DNA of 64,000 bases from Patiria pectinifera (GCA_029964075.1 CM057149.1:13216465-13280464), one strand, 5' to 3'. Counted from the first letter of the stretch, positions 35,300-45,000 are shown. Made by a program: numbers and translations. The notes: generated by a model not told the origin, from the letters alone.

Positions 35300-37319
35300 T
35301 TATTGCAGAACCTCGCGATACCCACCACACTGTCGTTGTCGCCTCTTCCCTATTCTTGCTGTAACTTTTATTCTGATTTTGTTGCCCGATATCTGTAACG
35401 ATCGTGACAGAAAGGAAAGACGGATGATTTACTGATCATTGATAATTTAGGACACTTATAATGGTGATTGTATTTGTTAGGATATTGATCAACCGAGTAA
35501 CACACCTACCTGTTAATTTTGCCAGCCGCTCTCTGCAGGATGCCTATAGACATTGTAGGTGCTCTGTAACACTTTTCTGAGAATAGAAGGACACAGATGG
35601 AGACGCTTAGTACACACGTACATGTCTACCCCCACCCCCCCCCAAAAAAAAAGAGAAAAAAGGGAAATAAAAGGCCTAAAAGAGGTGAATAATATAATCA
35701 ATAATTTAATATGCAAACATTACACACCTAGAAATATGGCGGATTCAGAACCCTATTTTCGGGAGCCCAAGAGGGCTCGAGTATGTTTCTTTTAAAAAAG
35801 GGAAGGGGATTAAATCATTCGTGTTTTTTTCCACATTGTAATATAGGTTTTCCCGGCCAATTTCCCGAAATGTTCATTCATTTCTAAAAATCGGTCATTC
35901 CGTTTCGTCTGAATTTGAATGCACGTCTTTAATCCCGATTCAATTCAACGAAAGTTCAATCGTTTTCATTGCCCGTGCATTCGGTTTTGAGAAACTCACG
36001 GCCAATAACGTTACCTGTGCATTCATTAACGCAAGCATATCTTGTCTAAATTGATTTCAGGTACGGCTAATTTGATTGACGGTTAATGAAAAAGAAACCC
36101 CTAATTGTATCTGGAGCCGGTGACATTAAACTTAAAGTGAAATAGAAGGGTGAATGTTTGAAATCGCCCTCTAAAAACGAAAAAGAAGTCTTGTAAACGA
36201 ATCTGTATGAACATAAACGAAAGGTGCTGCTCAATCACGTAATTGATTGAACAGAAATGGAATCGAAGGCTCTGGTAGCGAAAATGAAACGCGTGTTTAG
36301 AGCGATTCTCCCCTTCAGACGAAAATGAATGACCGGTTTTCAGAAGTGAAAGAACATTTTAGGAAATTGGCCGGGAAAACCTATATTTTCTCCTATAAGC
36401 TTATTATTACTATTTATAATTTCATACTGCAACGTTACCGCACATTCGAACGTTGCAGAAACAAACGTTGAACACAAACTATTACCAAGCTCTTCAATTT
36501 CATCTTTCCTTTTTACTGTTGTCATAATTCCAATACATTTCTGTGAGCCCATAGTTCAAAGAAATGGATTGATAAATAGAGACGGGAAAACCTTCGTACG
36601 TCTTTGTGGAGCATCGATCGTCTCTAGATTTAAACCTAGACAAAGTAAACATACGTACGCCACTATAACGAACATCGCGGGATCCACAGAAATTGTTCGT
36701 AATTAGCAATCGTTCTGTAAAGCGATTTTTTTTAAGCTGCCGGTGCTCCAGTACTTACTTTTCAATAAACAGGGCCCTTCAGAACCCCTACACGCCCTGG
36801 TACTTCTAGTTTATACTGAAAGATGACTTTGAACACGAACCGACTATTCAATAATGTAATTACACAAGTTGTGTGCAACTACCTACAGCAATGGGTGGCT
36901 TTCGCCTTCTATTCCTTGGGGAAATAATAGCAACTTTACGCTTTTCTGTTGACATTTTTCAACAACAATATTCGGTACATTTTGTACACAAAACTTGACA
37001 GCCAAGGACGATATGTTAGGTGTAGCCGAGTGTTCGGTATAGCGGCGTTCGGCGTTCGGTATAACAACAATTGAATTCGCTTACCTCGGGTATAAACTCT
37101 TTGCAGTGGTTGTCGTAAAAAAAAAACCCGGTAAAGCTCTGGGTTTCCTCGTGGTGTACCACACAGAATCACAGAGAGTTCACTCACAGGCAGTAGAATG
37201 GTGGGCACTCGACTAGCCTATATACTGCATGCTTTACGAGACAATGGCCGGGGAAGAGCCATGGCGAGAACGTGACCTATTCCCGCAAGTCAATAGATTA
37301 GTCCACACTGTGACGGTTC
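35300..37319. other. Gene-free interval left of the Polinton
   Basis: AT-rich, only short open frames without recognisable domains. A minus-strand TATATA near 37218 is followed by a short open frame starting at 37208, but I see no splice-supported gene. Inverted matching of TTTCCCGGCCAATTTCC (near 35852 and 36365) suggests a ~530-bp foldback element. Confidence 0.4.
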
Positions 37320-37325
37320 TCCAGT
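37320..37325 (+). repeat. Target-site duplication (left), TCCAGT
   Basis: Identical six bases directly flank the other end at 52067-52072. The T of the right copy may also be counted as the last base of the element. Confidence 0.85.
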
Positions 37326-37700
37326 AGTAGTAGGGGAGGTGGGGGTATGGGACCAAAATGGAAAATCTGCGGCCAGTCTGGACACGCCGCTCTCGATTCT
37401 AAAAAATAGTTGGGAGGAAAAATAAAGGGGAATCCCCCGTGGCAAATGTTTTAGAAATCTGACGTCAGGTTTGGGAGGAAAAAAGAAAAATGTGTGTCAA
37501 GTCAGCGCCTGTCGCTCTGGAGTTTAAAAAATAAATCTGTCGTCGCTAAAATGAGGTGATGTCACCACCACGTGACTTTGAAAAATATGTGAGTCACCAC
37601 CACGTGACCTTGAAACGTGTTGAGGCACGATAGAAATTTGGCGTAAACAACGTGACCTTGAAAAATGTGAGAGTCACCACCACGCGACCTTGAAACTCGA
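37326..37700 (+). repeat. Polinton left terminal inverted repeat
   Basis: Reverse complement of about 51695-52066 with a few differences and small indels. The inner part holds four copies of a motif made of GTCACCACCACGTGAC and CTTGAAA (37558-37698), each with a CACGTG palindrome or its decayed form. Confidence 0.92.
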
Positions 37701-37712
37701 GCAAAAAAAAAT

Positions 37713-37744
37713 AGCTTCTCTATCTGTGAAAAGGTAGAGAAGCT
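37713..37744. terminator. 10-bp hairpin flanked by A and T runs
   Basis: AGCTTCTCTA at 37713-37722 pairs with TAGAGAAGCT at 37735-37744, preceded by nine A and followed by TTTTT. It occurs only at the left end, just inside the terminal repeat. Its role is unknown; a transcript-end structure is possible. Confidence 0.4.
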
Positions 37745-37754
37745 GTTTTTATTT

Positions 37755-37794
37755 AAAAATGGAGAGTAATATGTTCAGACCGACGAGTACTTGA
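37755..37794 (+). repeat. Duplicate of the polymerase gene start
   Basis: About 30 bases including ATGGAGAGTAATATG repeat the first codons of the DNA polymerase gene, which starts inside the other end (51576, minus strand). Here the frame closes after 11 codons at 37792-37794. It behaves as an outlying block of the terminal inverted repeat. Confidence 0.85.
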
Positions 37795-37852
37795 AAAATT
37801 ATTAAAAAATAATATCGGTTTTTATTAGATATATCCATGACTTTTTTTTCAG

Positions 37853-38329
37853 AGTGAAAACCTCGAGCTATCTGATAAAACAGATCAGTGCGATCACCAT
37901 ATAATCATCGAGAATGGTTTTTTAGTTTGTGAAACGTGCGGTGAAATAGTCTCACGTTACTTTGATTTTTCGGCAGAAAATGCGCAAGAAGATCGTATCA
38001 ATTGGTCAACTTTAAAAAGAAACAAAAGAAAAACTGTGGAGAAACTTATGTTTTCTGTTTGTCCAGAGCAAGACTTAGAAGATGTCCAAGAAACAATCAA
38101 TAAATATAACGAGCTCGTTAATTACAAAACATTGAGGGGAAACGGATGCGTTAAACGGTCGTTAATAGCGGCGTGTTACCATCACGTCGTTGGATGGAAC
38201 AAAGAACGAGTTAGAGATTTATTTAAAGTGACTCAAAATCAATTTAATAAGGCACTAAAAAGATACGATGACCACTACAATAAAGGCGGGGCCGAGGGTG
38301 TAGCCCTAAGAGGTGAAATAGAGATATAA
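37853..38329 (+). CDS. TFIIB-like transcription factor (5' end unresolved)
   Basis: The open frame from 37841 to 38329 has no ATG before 38036, but the part upstream of that ATG clearly belongs to the protein. It encodes a zinc ribbon (C-x2-H, then GFLVCETCGEIV with C-x2-C) and, toward the end, a cyclin-fold-like helix repeat (GCVKRSLIAACYHHVVGW and RDLFKVTQNQFNKALKRY) as in TFIIB. A pyrimidine run ending CAG at 37850-37852 would be a good splice acceptor, so a spliced upstream exon is likely; the nearby polymerase-start copy does not join in frame. TFIIB-like factors are known in large DNA viruses, where they help recruit RNA polymerase to viral promoters. I do not recall one as a standard Polinton gene. 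About 158 codons from 37853. Confidence 0.65.
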   Translation, partial: SENLELSDKTDQCDHHIIIENGFLVCETCGEIVSRYFDFSAENAQEDRINWSTLKRNKRKTVEKLMFSVCPEQDLEDVQETINKYNELVNYKTLRGNGCVKRSLIAACYHHVVGWNKERVRDLFKVTQNQFNKALKRYDDHYNKGGAEGVALRGEIEI

Positions 38330-38357
38330 CTCGGCGGATCGCTTTCATAATGTTTAT

Positions 38358-39014
38358 TTACCGAGAATTTGAACTTGTAAGTTTTTCGATAAGAGATTTT
38401 TTTTCTTTTGCCAGCCGTTCGTCTACCCGTTTTTTAACTTCTTTTTCAAAGTCTGTATCGTTTTTAATTTTTTGAAGCTTTGTGCTGGTCTTTGTTCTAA
38501 TTTTTTGCTTAAGCTCGTTAAATTTTGCGAGCTCTCTCGTAATCAATAAGAACTCTTCGTGCGATATATCTCCGTCGTTGATGGCTTGAGACACGTATTC
38601 TTCAAGCGTGTTAAGTTTGGAGTCTGCTAATATTTTAATCTGGTCGTGCTTTTTCAGCTTGGCGGATAATCGCTTAGACGCGATTCTAAGCAGAATATCT
38701 ACACCAAAAGCGCCCATAAACGTTCCTTCTAGCACCAATCCAACGGGGGCTGATATAACACCCAAGAGAGTGGGAATACCGACAGCCGCTGCTATAAACC
38801 CCAGTCCTTCGACTCCTATCTCTACGTAATTAATAGTGTCGATCACTCTCTTTATTTTTTTATAAGTGCGCTCTCGGTGGTCTCTCTCTTTTAAGATTAA
38901 AGATCGAATCTCTTCAATCTTTTTAAGTCTGTACACTTTTGTTTCTTCGTTACTATGTAATCGGAGTACATCTCCAGAAATATCGGGGTATAACGCCTTA
39001 CCATCTACACTCAT
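38358..39014 (-). CDS. Polinton protein with central hydrophobic segment
   Basis: 218 codons, intact. A charged N-terminal half is followed by hydrophobic stretches at about 70-105 (GLGFIAAAVGIPTLLGVISA, GAFGVDILLRIA), then a Lys/Glu-rich coiled-coil-like tail ending KSLIEKLTSSNSR. I recognise this pattern from uncharacterised proteins near Polintons in invertebrate genomes, but the function is unknown to me. A membrane-associated virion or assembly role is inference. It lies convergent with the TFIIB-like gene, 28 bp away. Confidence 0.75.
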   Translation of the reverse strand: MSVDGKALYPDISGDVLRLHSNEETKVYRLKKIEEIRSLILKERDHRERTYKKIKRVIDTINYVEIGVEGLGFIAAAVGIPTLLGVISAPVGLVLEGTFMGAFGVDILLRIASKRLSAKLKKHDQIKILADSKLNTLEEYVSQAINDGDISHEEFLLITRELAKFNELKQKIRTKTSTKLQKIKNDTDFEKEVKKRVDERLAKEKKSLIEKLTSSNSR

Positions 39015-39040
39015 GTTTTTAATATAAATTTTTTTTAAAA

Positions 39041-39685
39041 TTAAAAGATCTCCAACTCGATAATGATACCCTCACCCTTATTGTTGAATACCTGTCCTTT
39101 TTCACCGCTGATAGAAAATGTCAGTTTGTCGATTATACCGTTTTTAAGTTTTTTTAAATCCTCGACTCTTTCGGGCTCGGGTTCGCGCGTAGCCACGGGT
39201 ACGATTTTTAAGATGTCAGAAGGACGACCATTAAAAAAGTTTTCACTCGTACTTAATTGCGGGCAGCGAATAAACAAAAATTTAAACGGATTAACGTCGT
39301 AGTACCCCGTATACACCACTTTGGGTACCAGTCTTCCTTTGGGTAAATTGAGTAATCGAGATACTTCTCTGTTCAAGCGCAATTTGAGATTTACGTCGGT
39401 TATTACCAACGTCACCTTTTTAGATTCTCTAAATATTTGAAAACTTACCCCGGGTATAGAATTTAAAATAAAATAGAACCAATCGACGTCGTACCACCCC
39501 GGCGGTATGATGACCGAACCGGTGACTCCGAGTGGCAACGGCTCTAAATGACTCGGAGGAATAAAATCGAAATCATCACCCGTCACGATAAGACTTCCTC
39601 TTATAATCACCCCTGCTTCTCTACTATCTCTCAACTCGCTCAACTCGCTCGCACCCGTTTCTCCTTCAATAAACTTTAAAGCCAA
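39041..39685 (-). CDS. Probable β-rich virion protein
   Basis: 214 codons, intact. It is rich in predicted β-strands with a conserved-looking GWYDVDWFYFILN stretch, a GYYDVNPFKFLFIRCPQ stretch, and a C-terminal KLTFSISGEKGQVF segment ending in an IIIELEIF strand. Polintons commonly carry a protein of this pattern among the virion genes. It could be a minor capsid/penton or spike-like protein; I cannot decide. Lies 26 bp upstream (in gene terms) of the coiled-coil gene on the same strand. Confidence 0.65.
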   Translation of the reverse strand: MALKFIEGETGASELSELRDSREAGVIIRGSLIVTGDDFDFIPPSHLEPLPLGVTGSVIIPPGWYDVDWFYFILNSIPGVSFQIFRESKKVTLVITDVNLKLRLNREVSRLLNLPKGRLVPKVVYTGYYDVNPFKFLFIRCPQLSTSENFFNGRPSDILKIVPVATREPEPERVEDLKKLKNGIIDKLTFSISGEKGQVFNNKGEGIIIELEIF

Positions 39686-39844
39686 TTCCTCACCTTCAAA
39701 GATTTTTCTTTCTCAAACAAATAATATTCTTACTAAAGATTGAAGCGTATTAAGTTCTAATTCAGTTTTTGGTATTTCTGAATTCATGGCGGCTAAAATC
39801 AACCCTCGCCGTTCAGCTATAATAGCTCTTTTTCTTTTGTTTGA

Positions 39845-40222
39845 TTATAAAACGGATTCTAGTCTATCGTCTTCGTACGCTTTTATAAGATCGTTTATAG
39901 TTTTTTGTAAAACATTTTCATCGTTAACTAAAAAGTGGTACGGTATATCGGGTAACAATCGCTCTATAAAATCTCTATCCGGCGTTGTTATGTGTACATC
40001 TGAAAGAAACTCCGCGGGTATGAGGGGAGGTTTATCTGTGGTAAACGCAGGTCTCCCATCTATTTGCGTAAACCAATCAATCTCCGTGGCGCTGGAAATA
40101 TTAAAATATCCGGCGTTAAACAACACCCTTTTTACGCGTATAGATTTTTGACCGTTTAAATTATCTACGAGGTCTTCTAATTTAAACGTCTGCTCATTTT
40201 GAAACAAGTGAAACGAATGCAT
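39845..40222 (-). CDS. Unknown Polinton ORF, 125 aa
   Basis: Intact 125-codon frame, next in a run of minus-strand genes. No catalytic motif or membrane segment visible. The composition (many Phe, Asp and Ile, and TTDKPPLIPAEFLSDVHI) resembles a β-rich structural protein. It diverges from the gene starting at 40228, leaving a 5-base gap, so the promoters must overlap. Function unknown. Confidence 0.6.
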   Translation of the reverse strand: MHSFHLFQNEQTFKLEDLVDNLNGQKSIRVKRVLFNAGYFNISSATEIDWFTQIDGRPAFTTDKPPLIPAEFLSDVHITTPDRDFIERLLPDIPYHFLVNDENVLQKTINDLIKAYEDDRLESVL

Positions 40223-40227
40223 TTATT

Positions 40228-41579
40228 TTGAAGTCTTTTTATATTAAAACTGAAACTAAAATAATGAGTGATTTTAAGTCGTTAAAAAATCAGATACAAT
40301 CGATAGCTGATCAGGTAACGAGACAAGTAAATCAAAATGTAGCTAAACGACAAGCTACCACCCAAGCGCATGTACTAGACAGTCCGTATCTCACTGGCGA
40401 ACTCGAGATTACGGTCAACGCGTCCAACACCTTTTTAACACCGTTCCCCGACTTAATCTCGGACTATAAAATATCTCGCCTCAATACCAACGATGCTTTA
40501 CTTCGTTGGAAAATAGACCCCATGTCTTTTTATCAAAATCAGTTAAACTTTGCAATCTATTGCGCTAAAACGGGCTGTGGTGTTGGAATCGATATTTGAA
40601 ACTCGAACAACCGTTACGTTGAAGCCTTATTTAATTTTCATCTATACTTCACAGTTAGAAGGATATTAAACGACATGGCCATAGCAATACCGGGAGAAGA
40701 CTCGTTTGACGCTCTCAGCAACACCTATGATCGTGGAGCATTCACCAACATCTGTCGGACGTTTGCCATCGATCAAAATAAGTCTTTTAAACAGACGATA
40801 GATCAAAAGACTTATGGCTTAGGTCGGCTTTTTCTTTGGAACGAAAAAACAAAATCGTTTTTACTGTTGCCGTTAGACTATGATAAAAACACGACCACAC
40901 TCGACGATTTTGTCAACCCCACGGGTGATAAAAATTGGGGTTTAGACGATCCAAAAAAAACACGATGCTTTTTTTATGCATTGGAAGGGTTATCTCGAAC
41001 AAGACGACATCGTCAACATGGCTTGGTTAGATTTTATACCCGCCAAGAGTTCGTTTACCTCCGCGGGAATCATAAAGATCAACGAATCAATCAGATCTTA
41101 CGTGTACGCTTTACTCGGTGCGCAGGCTGAAACAAAAACGAGCGTATTATCACCGGGCACCGGATTAGACGCTCAGAGACAACTTGAGGGTTGGAATGCA
41201 CGACGGCTATAACAACAATCTTCAAATCGCTACCCAGAGTATGAACATTGGTTTGGTGCCAGATTTAAACTCACAACCTCAGCCGGACGACTCTTTTGAT
41301 GACACCGATGATGTCGCGCCACCAACACCCCCACCAGCACCAGCACCTACACCAGCACCTACACCCCCAGAGCCTATGACAAACGATGTTGTATCACCAA
41401 CACCAGCACCAACACCAGCACCAACACCAGCACCTACACCCTCACCAACACCAGCACCTACAGTTTTAACACAAGAACCCACGAAACTACAAACTCACCA
41501 AGACGAAAAAATATCGTTGACGGTAGGAATGTTGGCTATCGTTAGTATGGGTATTTTGGCTTACGAGGCAACGCGGTAA
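40228..41579 (+). pseudogene. Polinton virion-type protein, stop and two frameshifts
   Basis: One gene read in pieces: 40228-40599 ends at an in-frame TGA (40597-40599), the same frame resumes to 40675 and beyond, a shift occurs near 40955-40976 next to A and T runs, and another near 41175-41200. Piece one has LTGELEITVNASNTFLTPF; piece two has NTYDRGAFTNICRTF; the last has YNNNLQIATQSMNIGL, then a long Pro-Ala-Thr repeat and a C-terminal membrane segment (VGMLAIVSMGILAY). I recall this as a conserved Polinton family, in the neighbourhood of capsid genes, with unproven function. A later ATG at 40267 (MSDFKSLKNQ) may be the true start. Confidence 0.8.
41330..41465 (+). repeat. Proline-alanine-threonine coding repeat
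   Basis: Hexamers and 12-mers of CACCAACACCAG/CACCTACA encode PAPTPAPTP. A shorter, complementary-looking repeat occurs in the minus-strand gene at about 41900-41950, which also encodes APTPAPTPTPTP before its membrane domain. Confidence 0.85.
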
Positions 41580-41678
41580 GTCACACTCTAATCTCACAAC
41601 ACAAACAAATAAGCCTTACCAACTTTGTGCTGGTATGGCTTTTATTTTTTTGTTTTAACTTGATTGCAACTATTACTA

Positions 41679-42932
41679 TCATCGTTTTTGCAGGTACGCA
41701 AACACCAAGGCTCCCACACCCAAAAACAAAGTCCACACGTGTTTTGCCAACCACGATACGGACTTACTCAGCGCGTTAAATATCCAACTGAGTACGCTGC
41801 CTATGATACCCGGCAGAGCACCCAACGCGCTCACTCCGAGTTTTTGAAGAGCAGATGCAAAATTAGCGAGTTGTTTTTAAATCCACTCTTTGATACCACC
41901 TTTTGGTGTTGGTGTTGGTGTTGGTGCAGGTGTTGGCGCGGGTGGGGCACCCGCACCTCTCACGCTAGCGACGATGCTACTCACTATCGTGCTGATGGCT
42001 AAACTCAAAGCGGCTAAAATACTCACTACGGTCACACCTTGTTCTCTAAACAGAGTTCTAATCTTTTCTGCCAGAGTCGTGTCGCCGCCTAATATTTTAT
42101 TAATCGTTTCTTTGATTCTAGCGATCTGACTTTTGAGCCCTCGTTCGTTGGCTTTTGCGGCTTCTAATCTGGCGGATCTTTCAACGTTCAAGTCGCTCAA
42201 TTTATCGTTTAACTCTCGCTGACCCTCTTCGCTGTGAGATTCGTCGAGTTCTTGTCTCGTGGCTGCAATCTCTCGATCGAGTTCTGTGAGACGCGCTAAA
42301 TTAAGTTCTAGGTTACCTTTCAACGTCTGAAGAGTTTTGTCTAAACCCTGGAGTTCTCTGTAATTCAATTCTTCCGTTTGAGCGTCGGTGTCGCGTTGTA
42401 AATCGTCTATAATCTCGATTACCTCATCGGTGACTCTGGGTAGTTTTGTCATGGGGATACTCTCGGGTTGTACCGATCGCAGTTGTTGACTTGGATCGTC
42501 ACTGAGTGTCTTACGTTCGTAATGCGTAAAGCCTAATTCCTTTCTAATAAAATCTCTACCGTTTAAACCCATCTTTCTTACATTTAACTCTATAGTCCTC
42601 AGAGTCAAGAATCTGTCTGGTTTTCTTTGATCCGTTAAACTTAGTAAGCCTTTACCAGTGTCATAAAATAAACCTTCTGTGTTGAGAATAAATTTTTCGT
42701 ATCTCGGAGATATTGGTCTATTGTATATGTTATAAGTATCGTAAAACTCATCAACGCGCCCATTAGTGACCATGCTTCTTGCTTGATCTAAAACGTCATC
42801 TATGTCGGTAGTGAGGATGGGTGGTACAGGAGTATCAAAGTTGTCGTCCAAATTGGTCTCTGCTACATCATCATCATCGTCATCGTAATCGTAATCATCA
42901 ACGGGGTCAAAGTCAAATCCTCCTTCAGCCAT
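41679..42932 (-). pseudogene. Polinton coiled-coil membrane protein with in-frame stop
   Basis: Starts at 42932 (MAEGGFDFDP, then an Asp-rich stretch). Residues about 180-290 form a long coiled coil, followed by a hydrophobic segment (VVSILAALSLAISTIVSSIV) and a Pro-Thr linker. An in-frame TAA at 41877-41879 ends it at 351 codons, but the same frame continues for another 65 codons to 41679 with two further hydrophobic helices as in intact relatives. The family is a conserved Polinton protein, presumably virion membrane or capsid-associated; that role is inference. Confidence 0.8.
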
Positions 42933-42954
42933 TTATTTAATAAAACTATTTAAA

Positions 42955-43158
42955 TTATGCCGTTTTCATTATACTGCCCGGTAGTATACCCTGGGTCACC
43001 AACCAATTTTGCGTTGCCAGAGCTCCACTTATAATGCCCGTCAATTTAGCCGCATCTTCTACGCTTAGTTTGTTTAAATCCGGCACTTTCAAAAGACCCG
43101 ATATGACGGCTCCGTGATAAATCGTATTTGCTATTCCGTTGGTGTCAAAGTTACTCAT
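42955..43158 (-). CDS. Small Polinton protein, 67 aa
   Basis: Short intact frame with NTIYHGAVISGLL, DLNKLSVEDAAKLTGIISGA and WLVTQGILPGSI. I recall small Polinton proteins with the same YHGA...LVxQGILP pattern located beside the coiled-coil gene. Weakly hydrophobic, function unknown. Confidence 0.7.
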   Translation of the reverse strand: MSNFDTNGIANTIYHGAVISGLLKVPDLNKLSVEDAAKLTGIISGALATQNWLVTQGILPGSIMKTA

Positions 43159-43191
43159 CGTTTTTAATATAACAATTTTTAAATTGCTGGT

Positions 43192-43574
43192 TTATTCCAT
43201 GTCTAGCGTATTGGGGACGCTGGGTGTAGTGGGTTGCGTGACTACCGGCACTGGATGTATTACCGGCGCAGTTGCCTTACTTTTTAGTACCAGTAGCCCC
43301 ACCCCTATTATAGACGCTATAGCCCCCACATCGCCCAAGAGTTGTAGTCTGGTGAGCTCGTAGCTTCGTCCGATGTTACGTTCATTTTTGCTAATTTTAA
43401 TTTCATCTGTCTATTGTGCTCGGCTAAAGCTTTACCCTGCTGTATTCGTTTAGGATTTTTAGTCTTGGTCACTCTCGTTACCGTCGGTGATGTCGTTGTT
43501 TTTATCGGTTGAGACGTCTCTGTCTCTGCTGGTTGAGCCGCAGGCGTTGCTGTCGCTGCTTTCTGATCTTCCAT
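43192..43574 (-). pseudogene. Polinton small basic/membrane protein, frameshifted
   Basis: Begins MEDQKAATATP with a Pro/Thr-rich head and KNPKRIQQGKALAEHNRQ, then breaks: the first frame ends at 43317, while a second frame, entered near the T run at 43385-43390, continues through a hydrophobic helix (GAIASIIGVGLLVL) to a stop at 43192. The two halves together fit the known layout of this small Polinton protein. The 5' part overlaps the next gene by 116 bases. Confidence 0.75.
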
Positions 43575-44037
43575 TTATTATATTAGGTTTATTAAATTTC
43601 AAATGTTTTGTTGTGATAATCGTAGCTACTAGGGGTGATATTAAAGTTCCGTACTTGTAACAAACGTCGCTCAACATACCAGCCATACTCGCGCTTATAA
43701 TAGGATCGGAACTCAAGTCGTTGGTGAGTTCTTCTTCAGAATCTATAGTGACGTTATATCCTAAAACTTGTACGGGTGTAACCACAGCTAACACTCTCGA
43801 AAATAGACTTAAAGTGTATTTACCAACGGTTTTAACAATTTCATTTCCAAATTTATTTTCGTACAGATGATACAGCTTGTCGAGTTCTTTACTGTCAAGA
43901 GCTTCGATATGTTTAACGGTGTATTCCTTTCCCAAGTACTTTTTAGAGTTTCCGGCTGCTACGACACCGCACAAACGATCTTTATGTTCTGCGTTGTGAT
44001 CTTGTTCGTTCGTTAAAGTAAGTTTTAGGTCCTCCAT
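43459..44037 (-). CDS. Conserved Polinton protein, 192 aa
   Basis: Intact frame with DRLCGVVAAGNSKKYLGKEY, LDKLYHLYENKFGNEIVKTV, and DPIISASMAGMLSDVCYKYG followed by SPLVATIITTKH. I recall this signature from a conserved Polinton gene of unknown function. The last ~39 codons overlap the start of the next gene in another frame and look like low-complexity overprint, so the original stop may have been lost. Confidence 0.8.
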   Translation of the reverse strand: MEDLKLTLTNEQDHNAEHKDRLCGVVAAGNSKKYLGKEYTVKHIEALDSKELDKLYHLYENKFGNEIVKTVGKYTLSLFSRVLAVVTPVQVLGYNVTIDSEEELTNDLSSDPIISASMAGMLSDVCYKYGTLISPLVATIITTKHLKFNKPNIINGRSESSDSNACGSTSRDRDVSTDKNNDITDGNESDQD

Positions 44038-44280
44038 TTAATTAGAAAGGAATTTAATTTTGTTGTAGCTGTTGCAAATTTGTTACAAAAGCAAAGGTAT
44101 TCGTAGGTGTAAAGCGATAGATTAAGCGATATGATGATAATAGCCAAAAACTGCAAATACTCGAATATTGCTATCATTTACTTACAACAAAATGTATTTT
44201 GTTGACGTTTGTTGATTAACAAATTGTAATACGCGTGTAGTTTGTTGAATAGGTTGTTACTAAGCTAGGTCCTATTAGTT

Positions 44281-44395
44281 AAGCACCTACCGGTAGCTTA
44301 TTTAACTTGAGCACCTAGCTTATTTAACTTGAGCACCTAGCTTATTTAACTTGAGCACCTAGCTTATTTAACTTGAGCACCTAGCTTATTAACCT
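44281..44395. repeat. 22-bp tandem repeat, about 4.5 units
   Basis: Units of TTATTTAACTTGAGCACCTA plus two bases lie between the ATPase stop and the next gene. The preceding 44040-44280 is AT-rich spacer with repeated TTTGTTGA-like words and no gene. Confidence 0.9.
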
Positions 44396-44999
44396 ACTCA
44401 AGTAGCTCGTAACTAACTGGAGGTTCGGTGTATACGACCAGTTTACTATTTTTCACATCTCTCAAACGTCGTTTTATATAATCTCGTTCTTCAATGGGAA
44501 CGACGTCATTTTCGTCTAACGCTTGATCAAACGATGTTTTATCTTTGCAGCAAAATAACGCCAACCAAGCCGTGTTTTCTCTATAATCTTTTAAAACGCT
44601 GTTGTACTTTTGGGTCAGTAACCAACAGCTGTGATTTACGTGTCTTCCGCTAAATGCCATCTTGCTTAAAGCGCACGTCTTTTTACGATATTTAATCTCT
44701 TGATCCGAAGAGCAATCGTCCACGATAAACAGCGTGGCAACACCTTCGAATATTTTCCTGTAAAAATCGATCGCTTCGTTGAGCGTCATCTTGTATAATT
44801 CCGGATCGCAGAGGTATACCTCGGGATCTGCTTGAATCCACTTTCTTTCGATGTACGTTTTGTTTTTAAATATGGTAGGGCAAATGATGACTATCGCTTC
44901 AAATGTATTTTTATAGTCTGACTCTAACAGATCCAAAATCCATTTGGTTTTGCCCGAATTTGTTTTGCCGACGATTAAAGCGCAATGCGGTTGTGTCAT
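44394..44999 (-). CDS. A32-type (FtsK/HerA) DNA packaging ATPase
   Basis: 201 codons, intact. Walker A GKTNSGKT at residues 11-18, Walker B TLFIVDD at 89-95, then a SGRHVNHSCWLLTQKY stretch fitting the sensor region of the A32 packaging ATPases. The family drives viral genome into preformed capsids. Length matches Polinton ATPases (about 200 aa). The stop lies two bases from the major capsid stop-side gene to the right, giving a compact unidirectional block. Confidence 0.92.
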   Translation of the reverse strand: MTQPHCALIVGKTNSGKTKWILDLLESDYKNTFEAIVIICPTIFKNKTYIERKWIQADPEVYLCDPELYKMTLNEAIDFYRKIFEGVATLFIVDDCSSDQEIKYRKKTCALSKMAFSGRHVNHSCWLLTQKYNSVLKDYRENTAWLALFCCKDKTSFDQALDENDVVPIEERDYIKRRLRDVKNSKLVVYTEPPVSYELLE

Positions 45000-45000
45000 T

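Noticed and set aside
36936-37208. Minus-strand frame after a TATATA motif
   Set aside because: No domain, no supported splice pattern and no repeat of the frame elsewhere; the TATA-like match alone is weak.
37759-37794. 11-codon peptide or first exon of the TFIIB-like gene
   Set aside because: All GT donors in it are out of phase with the acceptor at 37852, and it is a copy of the polymerase start.
41279-41482. Glycine-valine repeat protein on the minus strand
   Set aside because: Mirror of the Pro-Ala-Thr coding repeat of the plus-strand Polinton gene.
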